From an uncultured Mediterraneibacter sp. (GTDB lineage: Bacteria > Bacillota > Clostridia > Lachnospirales > Lachnospiraceae), in NCBI RefSeq assembly GCF_944377805.1, contig NZ_CALWFZ010000001.1, positions 186,001-250,000 on the forward strand: a DNA stretch of 64,000 nucleotides, in the 5' to 3' direction. The notes below the pieces were generated by a model. The model worked only from the letters and a program-made list of their open reading frames with translations, was not told where the DNA came from and did no database searches. A program made the position numbers and the translations under genes. Positions 50,526 to 59,822 of the stretch are shown here, in pieces. How positions within the stretch are numbered: the stretch's first letter is position 1; every line of letters begins with the position of its first letter.

Positions 50526-52289
50526 CTATATCTGACATGTCATCTCATAGTTTTTATCGCGCCTGCCGCTGTGCTTTTCCGAGTACAGGAAGCATGACAC
50601 CTGACGACTTCCAAAGCTGTAACCATCCGGTGTTTCATCTTTGCAGCATCCCAGCGCATACCCGCATCTTCCGACAAAAGGACAGCCTCTGTCCTCATTA
50701 TGCATACTGTCTTTGACCGGATATGCCTTCACCTTAACTGCCCTTACAGGATCCGGCTGCGGCACTGATTCCAAAAGCTGCTTTGTATACGGATGCCACG
50801 GATCAGCACAGACTTCTTCGGTGCTCCCGGCTTCTGCAAGACGGCCTCCGTACATAACTCCAATTCTGCCGCTGATCCTTCTTAAAACATGCATGTCGTG
50901 GGAAATAAACAAACAGGCAAAACCGATCTTTTTCTGTATATGGAACAGAAGGTCTAGGATCTGTTCTCTTGTAGACGTGTCCAGAGAGGACAACGCCTCG
51001 TCGCAGACAAGGAGCTCAGGCTCCACGATAAGCGCTCTCGCAATTCCGATTCTCTGCCTCTGACCTCCTGAAAAATCAGCGGGATAACGGTCCGCGTCCT
51101 CGCGAGGAATACCTGTCAGTTTAAGCATCTGAGTAATCCGTCTTTCCAGTTCTTCGCAATCCATCTCTTTTCCTCTTTTGGACTCCGATGCCATCAGAGC
51201 CTCCAAAAGAGCCTGGCGCACAGTAAGAGAGGGATTCAGCGAGGCGTACGGATCCTGAAAGACCATCTGTACCTTTCCTCCAAATGCTTTCATTCTTTTT
51301 CTGTGGGGAAGCATTTCACCCTTATAATATACGGCGCCCGAATCCTCACGCAGCATCCCGGTAATAATTCTGGCTGTCGTAGTTTTTCCGCTTCCGCTCT
51401 CACCTGCCAGGGCAAATATCTCACCTTTACAGATCTCCAGAGAAAGATCTGTGATCCCTTCTGATCCGTCAAATCGCTTTGTAACATGTTCCATGCGAAG
51501 CAGAGGGGTCTTATCCGCCTTCACGGCAGAGGCACGCCTGATTCCCCCGGCATCTGCGAGAAGACGTTTTGTATATTCATGAACCGGGAAATAGAAGATG
51601 TCATTCACAACCCCATTTTCCACGATACTCCCTTTGCGCATCACATATACATGGCTGCACATGGCGGCCGTTACGCCCATATCGTGACTGACTAACAGCA
51701 GGGATGTACCGGTTTCTCTTACGATGCGTTTTAACAGAGTCAGTATCTGGGCCTGCACCACAGCGTCCAGAGCTGTAGTAGGCTCGTCCGCGATAATAAG
51801 CTTCGGCTGGCACGCCAGGGCAATTGATAAGACAACTCTCTGTCGCATCCCCCCGGACAGTTCAATGGGATACCGCCGCATCTTCAGAGAAGGATCAGAA
51901 ATCCCAACCATATCCAGCAGTTCCTCCGCGCGCTTCACCGCCTCTTTTCTGCCGCATTTCTGCCGCAGCCGTATTGTCTCCGTTATCTGTCTCCCGATCC
52001 TGACAGAAGGGTTCAGGCTACTTAGAGGATCCTGGAAGATCATGGAGACATTGTATCCGGGAATCAGTTTCTCGCCGTCAAGAGAAAGCTGCTCCCAGTG
52101 TATATCGGCTCTGTCGTTTAACAGACCCATCATCGCCAGCATCGCGGTGCTTTTGCCGGAACCCGACTCGCCGACCAGTCCGGTGATCTCCCCGGCTTCG
52201 ACCCGCAGGCTCATGTCTTTTACCGTCTCTGAGGCTCCATTTTCCGACAGATAACGCACCCTCAGATTCTGTACCTCCAGCATACTCAT
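50526..52289 (-). CDS. fused oligopeptide ABC transporter ATPase (OppD-OppF)
   Basis: 587-aa protein with two complete ABC ATPase domains in one chain. Domain 1: Walker A GLVGESGSGKSTAML, signature IELSGGMRQRV, Walker B LIIADEPTTALD. Domain 2 (from about 265): ALAGESGSGKTTTAR, ADFSGGQRQRIGIAR, LLVCDEALSSLD. The C-terminal CPFVGRCGYALGCC cysteine-rich motif is the one common to Opp/Dpp ATPases, possibly holding an Fe-S cluster. A fused ATPase with two permeases and a binding protein makes a complete importer. Confidence 0.94.
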   Translation of the reverse strand: MSMLEVQNLRVRYLSENGASETVKDMSLRVEAGEITGLVGESGSGKSTAMLAMMGLLNDRADIHWEQLSLDGEKLIPGYNVSMIFQDPLSSLNPSVRIGRQITETIRLRQKCGRKEAVKRAEELLDMVGISDPSLKMRRYPIELSGGMRQRVVLSIALACQPKLIIADEPTTALDAVVQAQILTLLKRIVRETGTSLLLVSHDMGVTAAMCSHVYVMRKGSIVENGVVNDIFYFPVHEYTKRLLADAGGIRRASAVKADKTPLLRMEHVTKRFDGSEGITDLSLEICKGEIFALAGESGSGKTTTARIITGMLREDSGAVYYKGEMLPHRKRMKAFGGKVQMVFQDPYASLNPSLTVRQALLEALMASESKRGKEMDCEELERRITQMLKLTGIPREDADRYPADFSGGQRQRIGIARALIVEPELLVCDEALSSLDTSTREQILDLLFHIQKKIGFACLFISHDMHVLRRISGRIGVMYGGRLAEAGSTEEVCADPWHPYTKQLLESVPQPDPVRAVKVKAYPVKDSMHNEDRGCPFVGRCGYALGCCKDETPDGYSFGSRQVSCFLYSEKHSGRRDKNYEMTCQI

Positions 52290-53140
52290 CTCTTTCCTCT
52301 TCCTCTCCTGCCGCCGGTCTGCTCTTCTACCGCGGTTCCCACCATATTAAGAGCCAGTATCATAATGCACAGCACACACAGCGGAAATACCATCTGATGC
52401 GGATAGAGTATCATCTGGCTTCTCGCCTCCTGTATAATCGTTCCCAGACTGGCCGCCGGCGCAGCGATTCCCACTCCGAGAAAACTTAAAAATGCCTCTG
52501 TAAAAACTGCCTGGGGTACAAGAAAGATCATATTGACCACAATGGGCCCCGCAATATTAGGCAGAATATGCAAAAACAGAATTCTTACAGGGGGAACCCC
52601 TTCCATCCTTGCCGCGTAAATATAGTCCGCCTCTTTTAGGCGCAGGATCTCTCCCCGCACAATTCTGGCCATACCGATCCATCCTGCAATACAGAGTCCC
52701 GCGATAATGCTCCATACTCCCGCGCCCATGACAAGGGTGAGCAGGATGACATAAAGCATCGATGGGATTGCCGAGATAATATCTGCGATTCTCATAAGGA
52801 GCAGATCTGCTTTCCCGCCCGCATATCCTGAAACCGCCCCATAGATAATCCCGATCCCTCCGTTGATCAGCGTGCTGACAAGACCTACGGTCAGACTGAT
52901 ACCTGCTCCGTACCATATACGCGTGAACAGATCGCGCCCGAACCGGTCTGTACCAAACCAGTGCAGCAGCGAGGCGCCCTGGTTTCTGATCTCGGCATTC
53001 TGAGCGGAATAGGACCAGGGGCCAAAAAGAGGCACCGCCACTGCCAGCAGGATCCAGATCGCGAGAATGATACATCCCGCTGCCGCCATACGGCTGCTGC
53101 TTATATAATTTTTCAGATACTGTCTGATCCGGCACGGCAT
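52286..53140 (-). CDS. oligopeptide ABC transporter permease (OppC type)
   Basis: Membrane subunit of the Opp-type importer. Started at 53140 (MPCRIRQYLKNYISSSRM, 284 aa), with AAAGGAGG upstream; the frame extends seven codons further. The N-terminal OppC motif LLHWFGTDRFGRDLFTRIW and the ABC-contacting EADYIYAARMEGVPPVRILF loop are present, with about six membrane helices. It overlaps the OppB gene upstream by 28 bp and the ATPase gene by four. Confidence 0.93.
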   Translation of the reverse strand: MPCRIRQYLKNYISSSRMAAAGCIILAIWILLAVAVPLFGPWSYSAQNAEIRNQGASLLHWFGTDRFGRDLFTRIWYGAGISLTVGLVSTLINGGIGIIYGAVSGYAGGKADLLLMRIADIISAIPSMLYVILLTLVMGAGVWSIIAGLCIAGWIGMARIVRGEILRLKEADYIYAARMEGVPPVRILFLHILPNIAGPIVVNMIFLVPQAVFTEAFLSFLGVGIAAPAASLGTIIQEARSQMILYPHQMVFPLCVLCIMILALNMVGTAVEEQTGGRRGRGKR

Positions 53141-54087
53141 GATATATCCTCCTTTCGGCAATCTTCATTGAGCACCCTTCTCGTCCGGGGAGACAGCCAT
53201 GCACACAGAAGATCAGTGAGCAGATTTATGATGATCACCACAGTTCCCATAAATACCGTCAGCCCCAATATCAGCGTATAGTCACGGTTCGTAATGGAAC
53301 CTACAAATTCCCGTCCAAGCCCCGGTATCGTAAATATGCTTTCTATTACAAAACTGCCTGTCAAAAGCGATGCGGACGCCGGGCCGATATAGTTTAGAAC
53401 AGGCAGATATGAATTTTTTAAAACATGGGTGAACATAATACGCCACTTCCCCAGCCCTTTCGCTCTCGCAAACAGTACATAGTCTTTGTTCAGTTCCCCT
53501 TCCAGTGTATTGGAGAGAAGTCTTGCGATCATTGCGGCGGGATACAGCGACAGGGCCGCCACCGGCAGGATATAGTGCGCAGGTGTCATCAGCCCTGCTG
53601 CCGGAAGCCATTTCAGTCTCACACTGAATACCAGCAGAAGAAGAATCGCCGCCGCGAAACCGGGAATTCCTGCCAGCAGCATGCTCCCTCCTGAAATCAG
53701 TTCTCTGATCCACCTCTTTTTTGACACCGCGCGGACGATGCCCGCCGTTGTTCCGAAAAGAACTGATACAGCCAGAGCGGTGACGCCCACGGACGCCGTG
53801 ACGGGCCACGCCCTCGCGATAATCTCCGTCACCCTTACGGACGGATCCTGATAGGATATTCCAAAATCCCCCCGCAGCAGATCTCCCATATAGGAGAGAT
53901 ACTGAGAAAATACATGGTCGTTCAGTCCGTATTCCCGCTCAATCGCCTCTACGACATATTCTGAGATGCCGCCTCGCTGAAAGGGACTACCGGGAATTAT
54001 TCTGACAAGAAAAAAGGTAACAGTCGCAAGAACAAAAAGGGAAAGAATCCCCGTCAATATCCGTCGAATCGTATATTTGAACATCAA
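53113..54087 (-). CDS. oligopeptide ABC transporter permease (OppB type)
   Basis: Membrane subunit of the Opp-type importer. 324 aa starting MMFKYTIRRILTGILSLFVL, with the OppB-type RIIPGSPF segment, GDFGISYQDPSVRVTEII, six membrane helices, the EAA loop NKDYVLFARAKGLGKWRIMF and the C-terminal FTIPGLGREFVGSITNRDY. First gene of the transporter-cobalamin unit; promoter at 54128-54156. Confidence 0.93.
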   Translation of the reverse strand: MMFKYTIRRILTGILSLFVLATVTFFLVRIIPGSPFQRGGISEYVVEAIEREYGLNDHVFSQYLSYMGDLLRGDFGISYQDPSVRVTEIIARAWPVTASVGVTALAVSVLFGTTAGIVRAVSKKRWIRELISGGSMLLAGIPGFAAAILLLLVFSVRLKWLPAAGLMTPAHYILPVAALSLYPAAMIARLLSNTLEGELNKDYVLFARAKGLGKWRIMFTHVLKNSYLPVLNYIGPASASLLTGSFVIESIFTIPGLGREFVGSITNRDYTLILGLTVFMGTVVIIINLLTDLLCAWLSPRTRRVLNEDCRKEDISCRAGSDSI

Positions 54088-54127
54088 CTGCCGCCTTCCC
54101 TTCTTAATGAAAATAAACTCTTTGATT

Positions 54128-54156
54128 AATATACCATATCATCATTGCCATGTCAT
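54128..54156 (-). promoter_or_regulatory. promoter of opp-cobU-cbiC-precorrin-2 dehydrogenase unit
   Basis: Minus strand: -35 ATGACA (54156-54151), 17-base spacer, -10 TATATT (54133-54128), about 35 bases before the oppB ATG and touching the end of the YbaK gene. Confidence 0.72.
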
Positions 54157-54632
54157 CACACGATGTCGTCTGTTTTAAAGCGAATCACCTTTTCCAGGTC
54201 TTTTAAAGATACCTCCACCTGATACCCCACTTTTCCGGCACTGAATATAATATGCTCATATTGTTCCGCGCTTTTATCGATGACTGTGGAAAACTGCTTC
54301 TTCATGCCGACAGGGGAGCAGCCCCCATGAATATAGCCCGTCAGCGGGAGCAGATCTTTCTGCCTGATCATCTCGATACTCTTCTCCCCCACACTGCGGG
54401 CCGCCTTTTTCAGATCCAGTTCTTTTTCCACAGGGATAACAAACACATAATTTGTCTTGGACTTTCCCACCGTGACCAGCGTCTTGAACACAATATCTGG
54501 ATTCTCGCCCAGCGCCCGGGCGACTTCCACTCCGCTCACCGCGCCGGTATTCAGATAATTATAGCTCTGATATGTGATCTTTTTCTGATCCAGTATTCTC
54601 ATAACATTCGTCTTATCACTATTCTTTCCCAT
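54156..54632 (-). CDS. YbaK-type Cys-tRNA(Pro)/Cys-tRNA(Cys) deacylase
   Basis: Trans-editing enzyme that hydrolyses mischarged aminoacyl-tRNA. Start at 54632 (MGKNSDKTNVMRILDQKKI, 158 aa), supported by an AAAGGAAGAG site; the longer frame to 54815 lies inside cobA-hemD. Core motifs: NPDIVFKTLVTVGKSK, FVIPVEKELDLKKAAR and TGYIHGGCSPVGMKKQF with the conserved lysine and glycines of the YbaK/ProX fold. It overlaps the end of cobA-hemD by 14 bp, so it is part of that operon though unrelated to cobalamin. Confidence 0.9.
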   Translation of the reverse strand: MGKNSDKTNVMRILDQKKITYQSYNYLNTGAVSGVEVARALGENPDIVFKTLVTVGKSKTNYVFVIPVEKELDLKKAARSVGEKSIEMIRQKDLLPLTGYIHGGCSPVGMKKQFSTVIDKSAEQYEHIIFSAGKVGYQVEVSLKDLEKVIRFKTDDIV

Positions 54633-56232
54633 CCATTCTCTTCCTTTCCCGAGGGTTTCCAAATAGTTCCATAATTTTTTCAACCATCGCATCCATAGAC
54701 GCTTTCTCAGCGATCTCAACACGCATCCCATACTCTTTTGCGGCGCGGGCCGTCTGTTCCCCGATGCAGACCGCGCTGATTTTACTATAGTTAATCTCTC
54801 CCATCCCGCGTACAAACCCTCTGACCGTGGACCCGCTGGTAAATGTCACCGCGTCGATCTCTCCGTTGTCGATCATGCGCACGACCGCTTCTCTCAGTAT
54901 GGGATTTACCTCGTATTCTGTCCGGTACAGCGGAATGTCATTTACAACAAGTCCTCTTTCTTCCAGGGGCGGCGCCAGATCCTCCGACCCCTCCTCGGCC
55001 CGTACAATCAGTACATATTCTCCCTTATCTGAGTGTGCTGCCACTGCCCGGCCCAGTTCAAGAGCACTGTAAATCTCAGGCACTATGTCGGGTATCAGAC
55101 CATATCCGCCAAGCGCTTCAGCCGTGGCCGATCCGATGGCCCCGATTTTTACTCCGCTTCTTCCGCCAAGTACAGAACGCAGATCCATCTGCAGCTCCTT
55201 TAACGCATCGAAAAATACTGACACGCCAATCGGGCTTGTAAATATAAGCCACCTTCCCTCACATACCTCTGAGAACCGCGTCAGTGCCCTCCTCAGAGGA
55301 TCATTAGGGGAAATAGGTTCTGTACGGATGGCAGGCATCTCTATTACCTGGGCTCCCAGACACTTCAGCCTGCCGGCAAGAGAGGACATATTCCGGCGGG
55401 GTCTGGTCAGAAGAAACTGTTTTCCGCCAAGGGGCCTGTCCTCCGCCCAGTGAAGTTTTTCCGACAGGGAACACACTTTTCCCACGAGAATGATCGCAGG
55501 AGTCCGGACGCCCGCTCTCTCACTCTCTCCTTTTAATGTTCCGACTGTGGCGACCACTCTTCTCTGTCCCGCGGTAGTTCCTTTCTCAAGCACCGCAGCC
55601 GGCATATCAGGCCTCATTCCCGCATCCATCAGACCTCTTAATATCTGTTCCATTGAGGATACGCTCATTAGAAACACAAGAGTTCCTTTCAGACGGACAA
55701 GCGCATCAAAATCAATGTTCAGGGTTCCGTCTTTTCTCGCGTGTCCCGTAATCACATGAAAAGAAGAAGTAAAGTCTCTGTGGGTTACAGGAATCCCTGC
55801 ATAAGCCGGAACTGCCACAGATGACGTAATGCCGGGAACTACCTCGAAGGGAATTTTCTCTCTGGCAAGCGTCTCCAGCTCCTCTCCGCCGCGTCCGAAC
55901 ACAAACGGATCTCCTCCCTTTAGCCGAAGCACCTTTCGGCCTTTTTTCGCTTCCTGAACAAGGATCTGATTGATCTCCTCCTGAGGCACCGGATGATTTC
56001 CCGCATGTTTTCCCACATAGATTGCCTCTGTGTGGTTTGGAATCATACTCAGAAGTTCAGCGCTGATCAGCGCGTCATAGACAATCACATCCGCTTTCCC
56101 GATCAGTTCTGCCGCTTTTACGCTCAGCAGTCCGGCATCCCCCGGACCTGCGCCGGCGAGCCAGACTTTTCCGCCTGTTCTCCCGTCTGCCGCTGTACTT
56201 TTATCCGATCTGTTGTGTTTCTCTGTCATCAT
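54619..56232 (-). CDS. cobA-hemD: uroporphyrinogen-III C-methyltransferase / uroporphyrinogen-III synthase fusion
   Basis: Bifunctional tetrapyrrole enzyme. N-terminal SUMT domain (about residues 20-265): GKVWLAGAGPGDAGLLSVKA, ADVIVYDALIS, RLKGGDPFVFGRGGEE, VVPGITSSVAVPAYAGIPVTHRD. C-terminal HemD domain (about 275-525): LLTRPRRNMSSLAGRL, WLIFTSPIGVSVFFDAL and AVTFTSGSTVRGFV. HemD closes hydroxymethylbilane to uroporphyrinogen III and CobA methylates it to precorrin-2. The fusion is usual in Clostridia and lies just downstream of hemC, which makes its substrate. Confidence 0.95.
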   Translation of the reverse strand: MMTEKHNRSDKSTAADGRTGGKVWLAGAGPGDAGLLSVKAAELIGKADVIVYDALISAELLSMIPNHTEAIYVGKHAGNHPVPQEEINQILVQEAKKGRKVLRLKGGDPFVFGRGGEELETLAREKIPFEVVPGITSSVAVPAYAGIPVTHRDFTSSFHVITGHARKDGTLNIDFDALVRLKGTLVFLMSVSSMEQILRGLMDAGMRPDMPAAVLEKGTTAGQRRVVATVGTLKGESERAGVRTPAIILVGKVCSLSEKLHWAEDRPLGGKQFLLTRPRRNMSSLAGRLKCLGAQVIEMPAIRTEPISPNDPLRRALTRFSEVCEGRWLIFTSPIGVSVFFDALKELQMDLRSVLGGRSGVKIGAIGSATAEALGGYGLIPDIVPEIYSALELGRAVAAHSDKGEYVLIVRAEEGSEDLAPPLEERGLVVNDIPLYRTEYEVNPILREAVVRMIDNGEIDAVTFTSGSTVRGFVRGMGEINYSKISAVCIGEQTARAAKEYGMRVEIAEKASMDAMVEKIMELFGNPRERKRMDGKE

Positions 56233-56263
56233 CTAATCCCCTTTTACAACTTCTGGTTTTTTA

Positions 56264-57148
56264 TCACCGCATTCTTTTTATCATCTTCTCTGCCAGAGCC
56301 TCCCCTGCCTGCTGTGCTCTGGAGGCTTCTGTCAGCACAGTGTCTACAGAATAGTTCTGCATGTTTTCATCGCAATAGAGCCCTGTCAGTTTCAGTTCGT
56401 TTCCATTTACCTGCGCATGAGCCGCACAGGGCGACGTACAGTCGCCTTCGGTGGTACGGATGAACTGCCGTTCCGCAAGAGCGGCATATCGGCTCTGCGG
56501 CACATCAACATCTCTAATCCAGCGCCAGGATACATCCTTTCTGCCCTGCACCGCGAGAATGCCCTGGCCTGCCGCCGGTATCATCTCATTCACATCAAGA
56601 TAACGACTGATCGCCTGCTCCATCCCAAGGCGCTTCAGCCCTGCCGCGGCGAGAAGCGTTCCATCCAGGCCTTCTGACTCCAGCTTTCTCATTCGTGTCT
56701 GCACATTTCCCCTGATTTCGCGAAATGTATATCCCGGACAGAGCCTTTGTAGCTGAATCATGCGTCGTCTGCTGGACGTTCCGATCACCGCGTCCTCCGG
56801 AAGTTCATTCAGTTCCCTGCGATACAGAAGAACGTCCCGGGGATCTTCCCTCTGACTGTAGGCCAGAATCGGAAGTTCGGGATTCACTTCCATCGGCATA
56901 TCCTTTAAGCTGTGGACAGCAATGTCAATTCTCCCTTCGAGAAGGGCGAGATCCAATTCTCTGACAAAAAGGCCTTTTCCGCCTATTGCCGACAGACTTT
57001 TATCCAGAATTTTATCTCCCGTCGTCTTCATTGTGACGATTTCAACCGATACTTCCGGGGCAAGGTTCATGATCTGGTCCCGTATAATCTCCGCCTGTCT
57101 CACCGCAAGAAGACTCTCTCTGCTCCCAATCCGTATTACAGACTGCAT
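56264..57148 (-). CDS. hemC: hydroxymethylbilane synthase (porphobilinogen deaminase)
   Basis: Polymerises four porphobilinogens to hydroxymethylbilane. The 294-aa protein has IRIGSRESLLAVRQAE, TTGDKILDKSLSAIGGKGLF, AVHSLKDMP and GTSSRRRMIQLQRLCPG. The dipyrromethane-cofactor cysteine lies in TEGDCTSPCAAHAQV, an unusual version of the usual GGCQVPIA loop with two nearby cysteines. Its start overlaps the cobyric acid synthase stop by 13 bp. Confidence 0.94.
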   Translation of the reverse strand: MQSVIRIGSRESLLAVRQAEIIRDQIMNLAPEVSVEIVTMKTTGDKILDKSLSAIGGKGLFVRELDLALLEGRIDIAVHSLKDMPMEVNPELPILAYSQREDPRDVLLYRRELNELPEDAVIGTSSRRRMIQLQRLCPGYTFREIRGNVQTRMRKLESEGLDGTLLAAAGLKRLGMEQAISRYLDVNEMIPAAGQGILAVQGRKDVSWRWIRDVDVPQSRYAALAERQFIRTTEGDCTSPCAAHAQVNGNELKLTGLYCDENMQNYSVDTVLTEASRAQQAGEALAEKMIKRMR

Positions 57149-58725
57149 GGCGTATCATTTCCTTTCTCTATGATCTGATAAATTCGTTCCATATCCAGGC
57201 TCTCCCTGATAATATCCGCCAGTTTATCGTACTGCTCTTCTTTATAGGATTTCCAGTTCCTTACCTGTATCTGATCCGTGTCGTATCCCTTCGCTTTCAG
57301 AATCGCGCTGAGGAATCCTTTCGCGCACTCCGGAGCGTCAAAGATGCCGTGGATATAGCAGCCGTATATGTTCCCTTTCTGCGCTCCGTCCACACGGCTG
57401 TACCCCATCCTGGAACCGCGCTTTCCTTCCGCCTTATCTGCCGCCTGGTCTGAGTCCTGTATCTCTGTCATCGATTCTTCCAGGAACTCGACAAGCAGTC
57501 CGACGTTTTCCTCAGATCTGCTCTCTCCCATATGGATCTCATATCCCTCAAACTCGACCCCTGTAAGTTCTTTTAAGATTCCGCTCATCTGAAGAAATCT
57601 TCCGCGTACCCTCGTTCTTCTCTTCTCTGGCCCGAATACTGTTCGCACCGGGAGCAGCCCCATACCGCGGACCGTTCCTTTCCGCTCCACTCCCTCCGGG
57701 TCTGAGATCTGTGCTCCCATCATCTGGTATCCCCCGCAGATCCCAAATACAACCCCGTTCCCCGACGCAAACTTCTGAATCCTGGCCTCCAGTCCGTTCT
57801 GACGCATCCAGAGCAGATCCTCAATTGTATTTTTGCTCCCCGGCACTATTACAGCATCCGGAGTTCCGAACTCATCAGGCGATGTAATGTAGCGCACGCT
57901 GATTTCATCCATCGTCTCCAGCGGAGCAACGTCAGTAAAATTAGAGATCCTGGGAAGACATATGACCGCCACGTCCGCAAGTCCGGCAGCGCTTTTTTTC
58001 CGGAACCTTTCTGTCAGGCTGTCTTCTTCATCAATATCAAGGTGGAAATAGGGAACGACTCCCAGCACGGGGATATTCGCCCGCTCTTCCAGCATGGTAA
58101 GCCCCGGCTTAAGGATCGAGACGTCACCACGGAATTTGTTGATGATCATTCCTTTAATTCTCTGTCTCTCTTTCTCTTCCAGAAGAGTAATCGTTCCGAC
58201 CAGCTGGGCAAACACACCGCCCCGGTCAATATCGCCCGCCAGAAGAACAGGAGCATCCACCAGCTCTGCCAGCCCCATATTTACAATGTCATCCTGCTTT
58301 AGATTGATCTCGGCCGGACTTCCCGCCCCCTCAATAACGATTACGTCGTATTTGCGCGCCAGTCTTCTATATGCGTCCAGAATATAGGGAATATAGTCCT
58401 TTTTATGCCGGTAGTATTCTGACGCCGACATCACTCCCACAGGACTTCCGTTAATAATCACCTGTGATCCGGTATCATTGGTCGGTTTCAGCAGAATCGG
58501 ATTCATGGAAACGGCCGGTTCAATCCCCGCCGCCTCGGCCTGCATCACCTGAGCCCGTCCCATCTCGAACCCTTCCCTTGTGATAAAGGAATTAAGAGCC
58601 ATATTCTGAGATTTAAAAGGCGCCACCTTATATCCGTCCTGCCTGAGCACACGGCACAGTCCGCCTGCAAGGACGCTCTTCCCCGCATTGGACATAGTTC
58701 CCTGTATCATAATCGATCCTGTCAT
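57136..58725 (-). CDS. cobQ: cobyric acid synthase (CbiP/CobQ)
   Basis: Glutamine-dependent amidotransferase that amidates four corrin side chains. 529 aa: N-terminal dethiobiotin-synthetase-like ATPase domain with IMIQGTMSNAGKSVLAGGLC and PFKSQNMALNSF, VIEGAGSPAEINL; C-terminal class I-like glutaminase domain with nucleophile Cys in FGICGGYQMMG and His in CYIHGIFDAPEC. Overlaps cobD by four bases upstream and hemC by 13 downstream, so it is tightly embedded in the operon. Confidence 0.95.
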   Translation of the reverse strand: MTGSIMIQGTMSNAGKSVLAGGLCRVLRQDGYKVAPFKSQNMALNSFITREGFEMGRAQVMQAEAAGIEPAVSMNPILLKPTNDTGSQVIINGSPVGVMSASEYYRHKKDYIPYILDAYRRLARKYDVIVIEGAGSPAEINLKQDDIVNMGLAELVDAPVLLAGDIDRGGVFAQLVGTITLLEEKERQRIKGMIINKFRGDVSILKPGLTMLEERANIPVLGVVPYFHLDIDEEDSLTERFRKKSAAGLADVAVICLPRISNFTDVAPLETMDEISVRYITSPDEFGTPDAVIVPGSKNTIEDLLWMRQNGLEARIQKFASGNGVVFGICGGYQMMGAQISDPEGVERKGTVRGMGLLPVRTVFGPEKRRTRVRGRFLQMSGILKELTGVEFEGYEIHMGESRSEENVGLLVEFLEESMTEIQDSDQAADKAEGKRGSRMGYSRVDGAQKGNIYGCYIHGIFDAPECAKGFLSAILKAKGYDTDQIQVRNWKSYKEEQYDKLADIIRESLDMERIYQIIEKGNDTPCSL

Positions 58726-59795
58726 CTTACGTCCTCCCTGTTCCGGTCACTGAAATTTCGGGACACTATTTCTTTTATCGCCTTTATCAGACAGTCATTT
58801 TCTTTTTCAGTCCGCACCGCGATCCGATACCAGCCCTTCCCAAGTCCTCTATAATTGGAACAGTCTCTGATCAATATATTATAATTCTTAAGTTCATCGA
58901 AAAGATTTATGTCAGAATATAGAAGGATGAAATTGGCGTCAGAAGGAATAAATTCAATCTCCATATTCCGGAGTTGATTCTCTATTCTTTCTCTCTCCTT
59001 TGCCACCAGTTTCCTCATCCGCCCAATCCTTTCCCTGTCATCCAGCGCCGCAAGCCCTGCCGTCTGCGCCGGAATCGAGACACTCCAGGGCTGACGGGAG
59101 CTTTCCATCTTTTCAATCAGTTCATAATCCGAAGTAATTCCATATCCCAGCCGAAGTCCGGGCATAGCATGCGCTTTCGTAAACGCCCGGACAAGGAACA
59201 GCTGCCTGTACCGTTTCAGCATGCCCGGCATGAAATGCTCTTCCTGATCCGTCAGAAATTCGATGAAACACTCATCCACTACCATGCGCACCCCGAATTT
59301 TTCACACTGCCCGGCAATCTCAAGCAGCAGGCTTTTCCCGATCTTATGACCTGACGGATTGGAGGGCGAACAGAGGAACACAATATCCACTTCTTCCGTT
59401 ATCTCCGAGAGGAAACTTTCACTTACACAGAAAAAATTCTTCTGTTCCGTGTAATAATATCTGATATGGCAGTCAGAGGTCCGCAATGCCTGTTCATACT
59501 CGGAAAAGGCAGGTACAGGAAGTAGAGCGCGTCTTGGCTTTTCAGCAAGCACAAGCGTATAGATAAGATCCGCCGCTCCATTTCCGAATATATAAGCTTC
59601 TTCCGGCACTCCCTGTCTTTTGGAGAGCTTCTCACGCAGTTTTCTGCATCTGCTGTCAGGATATGCCGCCATCTGTTCGACGCCGCGCTTTGCCGCATCG
59701 ACAACGCGCTCCGACGGTCCCAGCGGATTAATATTCACAGAGAAATCCATCATATCTTCATATGTATAAATATCTCCTCCATGTCCGTATACCAT
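58722..59795 (-). CDS. cobD: threonine-phosphate decarboxylase
   Basis: PLP enzyme that makes (R)-1-amino-2-propanol O-2-phosphate, the linker between corrin ring and lower nucleotide. The 357-aa class II aminotransferase-fold protein has the YTYEDMMDFSVNINPLGPS start, FGNGAADLIYTLV, FLCSPSNPSGHKIG and the PLP-lysine motif VRAFTKAHAMPGLRLGYGI. It lies between cbiB and cobQ, as expected for the aminopropanol branch. Histidinol-phosphate aminotransferase is the main lookalike; context favours CobD. Confidence 0.92.
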   Translation of the reverse strand: MVYGHGGDIYTYEDMMDFSVNINPLGPSERVVDAAKRGVEQMAAYPDSRCRKLREKLSKRQGVPEEAYIFGNGAADLIYTLVLAEKPRRALLPVPAFSEYEQALRTSDCHIRYYYTEQKNFFCVSESFLSEITEEVDIVFLCSPSNPSGHKIGKSLLLEIAGQCEKFGVRMVVDECFIEFLTDQEEHFMPGMLKRYRQLFLVRAFTKAHAMPGLRLGYGITSDYELIEKMESSRQPWSVSIPAQTAGLAALDDRERIGRMRKLVAKERERIENQLRNMEIEFIPSDANFILLYSDINLFDELKNYNILIRDCSNYRGLGKGWYRIAVRTEKENDCLIKAIKEIVSRNFSDRNREDVR

Positions 59796-59822
59796 TTTGC
59801 TCTCCTCTCTGATACAGATTTA

